Of a stretch of DNA of 35,161 bases, positions 1 to 6,059 are shown one piece after another. Positions within the stretch are counted from its first letter, which is position 1; each line of letters opens with the position of its first letter. This stretch comes from Coriobacteriia bacterium (GTDB taxonomy: Bacteria > Actinomycetota > Coriobacteriia > Anaerosomatales > JAAXUF01). The notes beneath the pieces were generated by a model. It made no database searches, was not told the DNA's origin, and worked only from the letters and a program-made list of their open reading frames with translations. The position numbers were made by a program, and so were the translations under genes. The stretch spans positions 1 through 35,161 of the forward strand of contig JAAXUF010000016.1 of NCBI GenBank assembly GCA_013336165.1. The letters run 5' to 3'.

Positions 1-404
1 ACGACGTCAACAGCAAAGAGCTCTACGTCGACGTGACCGATACCGATCCGACTCACCCGCTCGTGGCGCTGGGCATCACGAGATACGGCGACCTCACGGT
101 GGACACCACCTCGAGCAGCACAGCCACGACGCTGGGCCAGCTCTACCTCGCGGACAACGGGCGCAAGCAGGTGAAGGGAACTGTCACCACGAGGTACGTG
201 CGCACCAACACCGGTGCCGATGTCTACCTACCCAACATCCGCCCGGGCAAGATGGTGCGACTCTTGGGCCTTCCGGATGGCTACGTGGACTGCATCGTCA
301 AGAAGACTACGTGCACCGGAGACAAGATCGTCGCGCTCGAGCTCGACAACGCGCCGTATAGCCTCGACATCGCCCTGGCACAGCTTGCGAAGCGCGAGGG
401 ATAG
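1..404 (+). CDS. Phage tail/baseplate-like protein, C-terminal part (5' truncated)
   Basis: The reading frame is open to the left edge of the window, so only the last roughly 133 residues are visible; the GTG at 33 is probably internal. The visible part is rich in beta-strand-like segments. It contains a turn with DGYVDCIVKK and ends LDNAPYSLDIALAQLAKREG, which resembles the C-termini of siphovirus minor tail proteins. The call rests mainly on position, directly upstream of an endolysin and a small membrane protein in the same direction. No catalytic motif is visible, so any late structural protein is possible. Confidence 0.5.
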   Translation, partial: DVNSKELYVDVTDTDPTHPLVALGITRYGDLTVDTTSSSTATTLGQLYLADNGRKQVKGTVTTRYVRTNTGADVYLPNIRPGKMVRLLGLPDGYVDCIVKKTTCTGDKIVALELDNAPYSLDIALAQLAKREG

Positions 405-490
405 GGGCTGACACCTCCTGCACGATAGGTCTAGCGGGTGACACGCCCGCGAGGATGTGGCTAAGCGATCAAGACACCGAAGGAGGCCGC

Positions 491-1534
491 ATGTCCGCAG
501 TAATCACCCAAGGCCCGCAGGCGGCGCATGACTCCGGCATACGGCCTCTGTCGGCCATCGCCTACGGAGTGATCCACGTCACCGAGTGCGCCGATCCAAT
601 CGACGGGGCCGAGGACGTCGCGTCGTACTTCGCTCAGGAACAGTCCGGCGGCAGCACCCAGTACGTGATCGACAACGACTCGATCGTCCAGACGCTCCCG
701 GACGACCGCATCGCTTGGGGCGCACCGCCGCTGAACTACTCCGGGATCCACATCGAGCAGTCCGGCTACTCCGACTTCACCCGCGAGCAGTGGCTTGCGA
801 CCTACCTCCCGCAGATCGACAACACGGCGTGGAATATGGCGCGCCTGTCGAGACTCTACGACATCCCGCTCAGATGGCTCACAGCCGCCGACCTTGTCGC
901 GATCGGCACGAACCCAGCCAAGGGCTCAGGAGGCTGGACAGGGCATCAGGAAGTCTCAGCGGCATGGCATCAGACCGACCACGGCGACCCGGGCGACGGA
1001 TATCCGGTCGACGTTCTCATGGCGAAAGCACACTTCTACGCGAATGGAGGGGACGCCGTGTATGAGATAGCACCGGCGGGATGGCTGAGGTTCTATCGGC
1101 TCAAGGACGGCAGGGGAGACTACCTGCTCACCTCTTCGGTGGACGAGGCCAAGCGCAGCGGCTACGACTACGAGGGCATCGCCTTCGACGTGGCCCTCAC
1201 CAAGACCAACACGCTGCCACTGTATCGCCTGGTGGTCAACGGCTTCCACTTCTACACCGCCTCGGAGTCCGAGAAGAACCAGCTTGTCAGCACCGGCGCA
1301 GTCAACGAGGGCATGATCGCCTCCGTGGGCGCGAGCGGCACGATGGTCAAGCGGCTTGTGAACGGAAGCCTCCACCTCTGGACGACATCGAACGACGAGG
1401 CTGCGACCGCGGCATCAAACGGCTGGAGCTACGAAGGCTTCGCGTTCGGCTGCGGCGTCATCCAAGTCGAGGCATCGCCAACGTGGAAGATCACCAAGCA
1501 GACGGCCACGCACGTCGAGATCGATCTGTCGTGA
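491..1534 (+). CDS. Phage endolysin: N-acetylmuramoyl-L-alanine amidase with repeat C-terminal domain
   Basis: The 347-residue protein would cut the amide bond between N-acetylmuramic acid and the stem peptide at the end of the phage cycle. ATG 491 is preferred over the in-frame upstream start because GAAGGAGG lies about 5 bases before it. Residues 20-180 form an Amidase_2/AmpD-type domain. Likely zinc ligands are His29 (in VIHVTE), His152 (in GHQEVS) and Asp166 (in HGDPGD). Residues 198-330 hold three related units of the DUF5648 type with the pattern YRL...HFYT...E...GY.YEG.A, probably a wall- or sugar-binding module. There is no signal peptide, so export needs a holin. The stop overlaps the next start by 4 bases, implying translational coupling. 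Confidence 0.88.
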   Translation: MSAVITQGPQAAHDSGIRPLSAIAYGVIHVTECADPIDGAEDVASYFAQEQSGGSTQYVIDNDSIVQTLPDDRIAWGAPPLNYSGIHIEQSGYSDFTREQWLATYLPQIDNTAWNMARLSRLYDIPLRWLTAADLVAIGTNPAKGSGGWTGHQEVSAAWHQTDHGDPGDGYPVDVLMAKAHFYANGGDAVYEIAPAGWLRFYRLKDGRGDYLLTSSVDEAKRSGYDYEGIAFDVALTKTNTLPLYRLVVNGFHFYTASESEKNQLVSTGAVNEGMIASVGASGTMVKRLVNGSLHLWTTSNDEAATAASNGWSYEGFAFGCGVIQVEASPTWKITKQTATHVEIDLS

Positions 1535-1941
1535 GCGCGGAAGCCGTCATCGGGATACTTGTGGGCATCGGTGGATTCGCGACCGCCATCGGGAGCCTCG
1601 TCTGGGCCGGTCGCAAGGCGGCAGTCGAGAAGCAGGCCGCCGACGATGCCGCGTCCGAGCGGCTCATCCGGCTTGTCGAGCGTGAGGCGGAAAAGAAAGT
1701 CTCCGTGGTGCGCCTTGAACTGGAAGTGCAACTCAAGCAACAGGAGGTCAATCACCTCAAGGAGCTTGAGAAGATGCGCGCGGAACACCGCCGAGAGCGT
1801 GACTCCATGCGAGAGAGCCTAGAGCGCCAGATATCGGACCTGCGTGGTGAGCTCGAGGAGTACCGCTGCTTCAACGCCCCAACCTGCGAGACACGCCGTC
1901 GCAAGATCAGCGACCCTGTCAAGGTGGGCGGCACCGACTGA
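1531..1941 (+). CDS. Small membrane-anchored coiled-coil protein, candidate holin or lysis accessory
   Basis: GTG 1531 overlaps the endolysin stop (GTGA), so this 136-residue protein is translationally coupled to the endolysin. Residues 4-26 form one hydrophobic segment (AVIGILVGIGGFATAIGSLV). It is followed by about 75 charged residues rich in Glu, Arg, Lys and Leu that look like a long coiled coil, and a short tail with two Cys. A single membrane helix plus a cytoplasmic coiled coil next to an endolysin fits a lysis-module protein. The family is not recognised, and an N-terminally anchored lysis regulator is equally possible. Confidence 0.6.
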   Translation: MSAEAVIGILVGIGGFATAIGSLVWAGRKAAVEKQAADDAASERLIRLVEREAEKKVSVVRLELEVQLKQQEVNHLKELEKMRAEHRRERDSMRESLERQISDLRGELEEYRCFNAPTCETRRRKISDPVKVGGTD

Positions 1942-1948
1942 TACCAGC

Positions 1949-2127
1949 TTGCGTGGCCACGCAAAGACCCGCGTACGCGCGGGAGGCCGACCGGCGTCAA
2001 ACGGAGGCCGTCACCACCTCCGAAGGTGGGAGCGCCTGAAAGGGCTAGGCTGCATCCTCCCCGGCTGAACGCCCACCTGCGCCGGCGGTCACAAGTCAGT
2101 CCCGCGTCCTCACCCTGGCGCGGGACT
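1949..2127 (+). other. Structured untranslated region downstream of the lysis genes
   Basis: No gene is supported between the small membrane protein and the convergent lipoprotein gene. The stretch holds a 16-bp palindrome (TTGCGTGGCCACGCAA, 1949-1964) and a hairpin CCCGCG-TACG-CGCGGG (1968-1983). It also holds three helices that share strands: CGGAGG 2002-2007 with CCTCCG 2017-2022; CCACCT 2014-2019 with AGGTGG 2024-2029; and AGGTGGG 2024-2030 with CCCACCT 2072-2078. A terminator-like hairpin ends it. Mutually exclusive helices are compatible with a regulatory or phage-encoded RNA, but no known class was recognised. Confidence 0.4.
2098..2127 (+). terminator. Hairpin terminator after prophage lysis genes
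   Basis: AGTCCCGCG (2098-2106) pairs perfectly with CGCGGGACT (2119-2127) across a 12-base loop and is followed by TCTGCTT. The T-tract is weak. It probably ends the late transcript before the convergent lipoprotein gene. Confidence 0.6.
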
Positions 2128-2154
2128 TCTGCTTGCGGTGGGTGTAGCGGGCTG

Positions 2155-2601
2155 CTACTTGGAGATGACGTCGATCTGGAACACCGGGACCGTCATCGAG
2201 CCGCCGATCTGCGTCTTGTAACTCCTAGTGCCGACGATAGTCACGTTCGCCGCGAAAGAGTCACCCTCCACCATATTCGCGAGTGTTGCCTTGTCGCCGA
2301 TCAAGAAGGTGTTCTGGTTCGCTTCTGCGCTGGTGGCGCCGGTGTTGGCTCGGAACGTGTCCGATCCCGTCGCGGAATCGAACTGTGTGATCTTGCCGAA
2401 GACTAGAATCCCCTCACCTCTATGAGCATCTGGATCCTTCACGATCTGCTGGAACTCCCGCGTCGTCAGCTTCGCGTATGAACCCGCCGGGGTTAATCGC
2501 GAGTCATCACTTCCGCCGCACGACCACAGGATCATCCCCACGAGAATGAGTATGGCGATGCCAAATACCTTTGTCTTGGTCGGCATCTTGTTCTGAACCA
2601 T
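2155..2601 (-). CDS. Prophage-border lipoprotein with OB-fold-like domain
   Basis: The 148-residue protein starts at ATG 2601, chosen because AAGGGGG lies 5 bases upstream; an earlier in-frame start has no such site. A short positive N-terminus and a hydrophobic core end in the lipobox-like LWSCGG, so the mature protein should be a membrane-anchored lipoprotein. The remaining ~120 residues (KLTTREFQQIVKDPDAHRGE, then alternating strands with GDSFAANVTIVGTRSY) resemble the small OB-fold tRNA_anti-like lipoproteins, a tentative reading. It lies at the prophage end, opposite to the late genes and with its own upstream AT-rich stretch, as expected for a lysogenic conversion gene. Some temperate phages encode lipoproteins that block superinfection, but nothing here proves that role. 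Confidence 0.65.
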   Translation of the reverse strand: MVQNKMPTKTKVFGIAILILVGMILWSCGGSDDSRLTPAGSYAKLTTREFQQIVKDPDAHRGEGILVFGKITQFDSATGSDTFRANTGATSAEANQNTFLIGDKATLANMVEGDSFAANVTIVGTRSYKTQIGGSMTVPVFQIDVISK

Positions 2602-2706
2602 GATTCCCCCTTCATGGATGACTTTCTTTTTGGGTGAAAATACCACTACGAGAGAGGAGTAGGAAGGTCATTCATCCCTATCCGTACCTGCCTATCACTC
2701 GTAGTT

Positions 2707-2725
2707 GTGGGGTGTTTGTGGGGTG
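2707..2725 (+). repeat. Pair of GTGGGGTG direct repeats, candidate integrase arm sites of the prophage
   Basis: GTGGGGTG occurs at 2707-2714 and 2718-2725, an 11-bp period (one helical turn), just outside the tRNA-Arg 3' end on the prophage side. Tyrosine-integrase arm-type sites commonly look like this. The same 11-bp spacing occurs in the AGTAACTG pairs on the island side, although the sequence differs. Confidence 0.45.
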
Positions 2726-2740
2726 ACGGCCCCAACGCAG

Positions 2741-2764
2741 GCGGCGGGATTTCACTCCCGCCGC
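2741..2764 (-). terminator. Terminator hairpin of tRNA-Arg
   Basis: GCGGCGGGA and TCCCGCCGC form a perfect 9-bp GC-rich stem with a 6-base loop, 10 bases beyond the tRNA 3' end on the minus strand. No T-run follows, so the stem strength carries the call. Confidence 0.55.
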
Positions 2765-2774
2765 AGGTCAGACA

Positions 2775-2850
2775 TGGTGCCCCCGGGCTGATTCGAACAG
2801 CCGACACCAGGTTTAGGAAACCTGTGCTCTATCCCCTGAGCTACGAGGGC
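2775..2850 (-). tRNA. tRNA-Arg (anticodon CCT)
   Basis: The minus strand folds into a full 76-base cloverleaf. The acceptor stem is GCCCTCG/CGGGGGC, the anticodon stem is CAGGT/ACCTG with loop TTCCTAA, the T-loop is TTCGAAT and CCA is encoded. Anticodon CCT (plus-strand AGG at 2815-2817) reads the Arg codon AGG. The 5' half is duplicated exactly 10.5 kb away at 13326-13365, so the gene was used as an attachment site. Its present 5' half and upstream region belong to the island, so its promoter may be island-derived. Confidence 0.95.
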
Positions 2851-2852
2851 TT
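2813..2852 (+). repeat. Island attachment site, left copy (40-bp direct repeat in tRNA-Arg)
   Basis: Forty identical bases occur here and at 13326-13365, both beginning TTAGGAAACC and ending CGAGGGCTT. The repeat starts inside the anticodon loop, runs through the tRNA 5' end and extends 2 bases beyond it. Tyrosine recombinases often cross over in the anticodon loop of a tRNA gene, which fits this left boundary. Confidence 0.85.
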
Positions 2853-2905
2853 TTCGCTGGTAGATGGCTTGTGCACGAACTCCCAGCTGGCATGCATTGC
2901 GTTCG

Positions 2906-2924
2906 AGTAACTGTATAGTAACTG
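2906..2924 (+). repeat. AGTAACTG direct-repeat pair, left integrase arm-type sites
   Basis: AGTAACTG at 2906-2913 and 2917-2924 are 11 bp apart, 54 bp inside the left attachment repeat. The same motif and spacing recur at 7801-7819 (second copy AGTAACGG) and 13210-13228, both next to integrase-tail remnants. Confidence 0.6.
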
Positions 2925-3361
2925 GCTCATTCTAGACAGCCTCAGAACTGGTGCTCGAGCGCCCATACATGGTAGCCGAATCCGACCAGTTCCACCAACG
3001 GCTGAAATCCGGATACAGCACATCTTCTGTTGAACCATCCTTGCGAACCACATATCGCCCATGGTCTTTGCTGCCCGGCTTGCATCGTTCGGTAGGAGAG
3101 CATCTCGGCAGCAAGTACGTCGTTGAAGCCCCTGCACTTGTTGCTGAGGAGGCTTGAGATGCCCCTCCGCTCCTCTTCACGCATTCTGCGGTTGGAAGTC
3201 CCGCCCCGGCCCGTCTGGATCACGCCTGATGGCCCCTGCATGGCCACTCTCTGCTAACCGAACGGGTTTGTCGATCAGCGATGAGCATATTGTCCGCAAT
3301 GCCCACAAAGCCGTCGGCGAAACCCATTCGGTCAAATCGCAGACTATTTCGTTTGACTAAC
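2925..3361. other. Island left flank without a confident gene
   Basis: Short frames exist on both strands but none combines a ribosome-binding site with a recognisable family. On the minus strand two overlapping frames in about 2932-3247 look like pieces of one decayed coding sequence (one reads RYVVRKDGSTEDVLYPDFSR). No transposase or integrase motif was recognised. Confidence 0.4.
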
Positions 3362-3991
3362 CTATGTGTGGCACGTCCCACACACAAAGACACTCTGGTG
3401 ATGGCAGGAGACGCAATACGCCTTTGGGTCCAATTTCACATGCATGGCGTGGCACTTCGAACATGTCATCTTCGCGTCGACGTGTGCCTTGGTCAATGTT
3501 GGCGCTAGGTGCGGGTTGATCACGGTTCCGTTTGCGTCGGTAAGCACGGTTGAGGCGACCGTCTTCTTGACCAGCTCCGCAAGCGTGGTGTTATGGCAGG
3601 CAGAAGATAGACATGTCTTCTCATCCACCATCGTCTTGGTGAGCTTCAGATCCGCGGGTACCTTAGTGTCCACAGTCACACCACCATGAGCATTCTTAAG
3701 TCCGGTGACATCGGTGTGACAACTCATGCATTTCACGCCTGCACCAGCGTGCTTCGCGATTAGCATCGTGGTGTCTTTGGCCGATTCTGTTTCTGTCGCG
3801 TGGCATGTCGTGCAATCGGATGAGGCACTCCAAGCAAAGCTTTGTGCCTGCATGGTTCCTGAAGTGTCATCAGGTTCAGTGTTCTGGGACTTCCCGCATC
3901 CGGCAAGAAGCGCTACTGCGACTACAAGAAGAATAGCCAGCAAGATGCAAGATCGTCGGTTTGCTCTCTTTGCACTTTTCATAGTGTACAT
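3362..3991 (-). CDS. Secreted hexaheme-type c cytochrome, lipoprotein
   Basis: The 209-residue protein has a basic N-terminus, a hydrophobic helix and the lipobox LLAGC (Cys32), so it should sit outside the membrane as a lipoprotein. Five CXXCH sites (CTTCH 60, CMSCH 88, CSKCH 177, CVSCH 193, CGTCH 204) and one CX4CH site (CLSSACH 127) give up to six covalent hemes; several extra His could be axial ligands. It resembles the small cytochromes that feed extracytoplasmic flavoprotein reductases, like the fumarate-reductase-type flavocytochromes and the cytochrome partner in the Eggerthella cgr operon. It lies downstream of the flavoprotein gene in the same direction, separated by about 390 bases with a strong hairpin. 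The start could also be ATG 3982; neither has a strong ribosome-binding site. Confidence 0.85.
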   Translation of the reverse strand: MYTMKSAKRANRRSCILLAILLVVAVALLAGCGKSQNTEPDDTSGTMQAQSFAWSASSDCTTCHATETESAKDTTMLIAKHAGAGVKCMSCHTDVTGLKNAHGGVTVDTKVPADLKLTKTMVDEKTCLSSACHNTTLAELVKKTVASTVLTDANGTVINPHLAPTLTKAHVDAKMTCSKCHAMHVKLDPKAYCVSCHHQSVFVCGTCHT

Positions 3992-4380
3992 GTGTGCATT
4001 CTCTTCTTTCGTCCTGTCGGATCACATGTTTTCTTTGTGGTTAAGATTCTGTGTGTCCGTCTTCGCTGATCGAGATGCGGTGCAGTTTGACCTCCGTCGC
4101 ATCCTGCTGACATTGCCTAGGAACCTGAGTTGTATCGGATTCGTCGTTCTTATGCCCTTTGATCTTCGGCATAGCAACCAGTGCAACCCAGTGGCGTCCA
4201 TGGACATCGGGTCAACGTCATCCACAGCGTAGAGTCTTGGGATTGGAGAACTATCCAATCCCAAGACTCGGATCATCCGTTGATCACTAGTCCGTTGGTT
4301 GTGCATCGCCAACAGGCCAACCAACAGCAGGGTAGCCAAGATCAACACCTGGTCCCAGCAGCTGATTGTCTATGGCATGC
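3992..4380. other. Long spacer between flavoprotein and cytochrome genes
   Basis: This 389-base spacer lies inside what is probably one minus-strand transcription unit. A 108-codon frame (4022-4348, GTG start, hydrophobic first 18 residues) could encode a small membrane protein. However, it has a poor ribosome-binding site, no recognised family, and runs through a perfect 16-bp inverted repeat, so it is not called as a gene. The spacer may be the remains of a deleted gene or an untranslated control region. Confidence 0.45.
4232..4269 (-). repeat. Perfect 16-bp inverted repeat in the flavoprotein-cytochrome spacer
   Basis: Sixteen bases at 4232-4247 (starting GAGTCTTGGG) are exactly complementary to 4254-4269 across a 6-base loop. 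Neither strand has a following T-run, so simple intrinsic termination is uncertain. Partial termination, mRNA processing or 3'-end protection could set the flavoprotein to cytochrome ratio. Confidence 0.75.
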
Positions 4381-5877
4381 CTACTTGGACTTGGCATACT
4401 CGACAGCATTCTGGGCGCTCGCCCAGCCGAAAGCGGCAGCAGCTCCGATGGAGCTCACGTAATAGTGGACGAACGTGATACCGCCCGCGGTGCCTGGTAC
4501 AGCGTACAGTCCGGGAATCGGAGCGCCGCCATCTGCTTTCAGAACCTCGGCCTTGGCATTGATCGCAAGGCCGCCAAAACAGCAGCTCATACCGCCAACG
4601 ACTTCGGTTGCCCAAAATGGCGGTTTGGCGATCTTAACGATACTGGCGATCATCCCAGCAGTCCTGGGCACCGGCAGATTGGCCGTTGCGCCTGCGTCTA
4701 CGGCTGCGTTGTAGTCAGTGACGGTCTTGATCACACTGGCCCGGTTATAGCCCCAGGCTGCGATCTTCCCGGCAAGTTCCTCGATCGTGTTCGCGCTGAC
4801 CACATGACCGCCACGCTTCAGAACCTCTTGAGTTCGATCAATACCCGTCGGTGTACCGCCGGCCGTCGTGCTACCCCACTTGTCGTAGATGTACTGGTCA
4901 AAGATCAAACAGCCCCGGCCCCAGCGCTGGCGTGCCAAGGCTTCGTTGCACAGATCGCCGGCCAGTCCCATACCCTCATCGGCAAAACGAACGCCATCAA
5001 GGTTGACTACGATGGAACGGTTGTCGTGATATTGCGAACCGATCTCGGAGAATTCCATGAAGCTCAAATCGATGTTAGACGCAATGCTGTGCCCGTAGAA
5101 GGTCCCCAAGCTCTTGCTAAGCCCGGCACCGATAGCCTGAGCCATCAGCATCCCAGTGCCATCGTTGGTCGGTACACTGCGCGCGACCACTTGGTCTCCA
5201 TAAGGGCCAAGGAACTTAGTCTTCATCTCCGGATTGTTCTGAAAACCGCCGCAGGCCAAGATCACAGCCTTGGCCTTGATGTTCAAGATCTTGCCGCCTT
5301 TGTCCCTCGCCTGAAGGCCGTCGACAGTCCCATCACCGGATGTCAGAAGTTTGATGGCCTTGGTGTCCATCAACAGGGTTCCGCCAGCGTCCGTAAAGGT
5401 CTTCGCCAGAAACTCGAAGCACGCCAGGCGGGATTTGTGGGTGCTCTCAGCACCAATAGTGAACCCAGATGATGAAGCGCGAACTGGTGCGCCACTTTTC
5501 ACGATCATCTCGGTGACCTTGGGCATTCCCTCCACGAAAGTCTGCAACAACTTGCGATTGCCATAAGGCATAGTTGCCATTGCCGCCTCGATTGATGCGG
5601 GGCCGGCAGCACCGCCACCGGAATCCACGGCTGTGCCGCCAACCTGGGAGTAGGCCTCCACACAAAGCACCTTGGCCCCTGTCTTCTGCGCGGCCAAGGA
5701 AGCCGACGAGCCGCCGATGCCAAACCCGGCCACTGCCACGTCCACCTCATGATCCCAAGCGGGAACCTCTGTTGCCACTTTGCTGGTGCAGCCAGTTGCC
5801 ACAAGACCCGCCACCACGGCGCCGACTCCCACGGCGCCTTTCAGGAATCCTCGCCGATCAACCTCTTCTTCTTTCAT
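4381..5877 (-). CDS. Tat-exported FAD-dependent reductase, fumarate-reductase-like
   Basis: The 498-residue protein starts at ATG 5877, preceded by GAGGAGG at 5-base spacing; 47 further upstream in-frame codons are not used. Residues 6-35 form a Tat signal (DRRGFLKG, then a hydrophobic stretch ending ATGC). The FAD motif GFGIGG follows VDVAVA. The C-terminal FAD segment APIPGLYAV is present and conserved family patterns (GVRFADE, FGGL) occur. The His-Thr-Met-Gly-Gly stretch of true fumarate reductases reads MSCCFGGL here, and the usual GG(S/N)..GR near the C-terminus is VSSIGAAAAFG, so fumarate is an unlikely substrate. The downstream hexaheme cytochrome is the probable electron donor and the divergent membrane LuxR gene its probable regulator. 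The true acceptor is unknown. Confidence 0.85.
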   Translation of the reverse strand: MKEEEVDRRGFLKGAVGVGAVVAGLVATGCTSKVATEVPAWDHEVDVAVAGFGIGGSSASLAAQKTGAKVLCVEAYSQVGGTAVDSGGGAAGPASIEAAMATMPYGNRKLLQTFVEGMPKVTEMIVKSGAPVRASSSGFTIGAESTHKSRLACFEFLAKTFTDAGGTLLMDTKAIKLLTSGDGTVDGLQARDKGGKILNIKAKAVILACGGFQNNPEMKTKFLGPYGDQVVARSVPTNDGTGMLMAQAIGAGLSKSLGTFYGHSIASNIDLSFMEFSEIGSQYHDNRSIVVNLDGVRFADEGMGLAGDLCNEALARQRWGRGCLIFDQYIYDKWGSTTAGGTPTGIDRTQEVLKRGGHVVSANTIEELAGKIAAWGYNRASVIKTVTDYNAAVDAGATANLPVPRTAGMIASIVKIAKPPFWATEVVGGMSCCFGGLAINAKAEVLKADGGAPIPGLYAVPGTAGGITFVHYYVSSIGAAAAFGWASAQNAVEYAKSK

Positions 5878-5960
5878 CTGCTCCTCCTCACGACCACCGA
5901 GTCGCCCTGTGACGGCTCGCTGTGTACATGATGAAGGTCGGATCACAAGTGCCCAGTGTG

Positions 5961-6024
5961 CTAAAGGAACTGTCCTTGTAGTGCTTTTAGCGCTATGTCC
6001 TTCTGTGTAGTGCCCCACTATAAT
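5961..6024 (+). promoter_or_regulatory. Divergent control region: dyad, direct repeats and -10 box upstream of luxR-A
   Basis: TATAAT at 6019-6024 is a consensus -10 box 35 bases before the regulator start; no good -35 is visible, suggesting activation. Upstream, 5961-5981 reads CTA..AGGA....TCCT..TAG with near-dyad symmetry. TGTCCTT followed by GTAGTGC occurs twice (5971-5984 and 5997-6014). In the 182-base gap between two divergent genes these are the likely binding sites of the adjacent LuxR protein. Confidence 0.5.
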
Positions 6025-6059
6025 CTGATGGGCTGCAACCTAGGGGATAGGAGGAGCCA

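Larger units (their letters stand above)
1..2774. mobile_element. Right end of a prophage abutting tRNA-Arg
   Basis: A tail-protein C-terminus, an endolysin and a coupled small membrane protein follow each other in phage late-gene order. They are followed by a lipoprotein gene in the opposite direction, as is common for cargo genes at prophage ends. The segment stops at the 3' end of a tRNA-Arg gene, a classical phage attachment position, and a pair of GTGGGGTG direct repeats lies just inside that end. The left end and the integrase are outside the window, so the element is inferred from gene content and position. Confidence 0.65.

Noticed and set aside
1985-2090. Known riboswitch (c-di-GMP, c-di-AMP or glycine type) after the endolysin
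   Set aside because: Short stretches such as CCGAAGG look similar, but the conserved cores of these classes are absent and no downstream plus-strand gene exists.
2942-3247. Possible 101-residue minus-strand protein at the island left flank
   Set aside because: Competing overlapping frames, no ribosome-binding site and no recognisable motif; more likely decayed DNA.
4022-4348. Possible 108-residue membrane protein between flavoprotein and cytochrome
   Set aside because: Weak GTG start, no family, and it encodes through a perfect inverted repeat; kept only as a doubtful frame in the spacer description.
4366-5472. Long plus-strand reading frame opposite the island flavoprotein
   Set aside because: It is antisense to a protein with clear FAD and Tat motifs, has no ribosome-binding site and no family resemblance.
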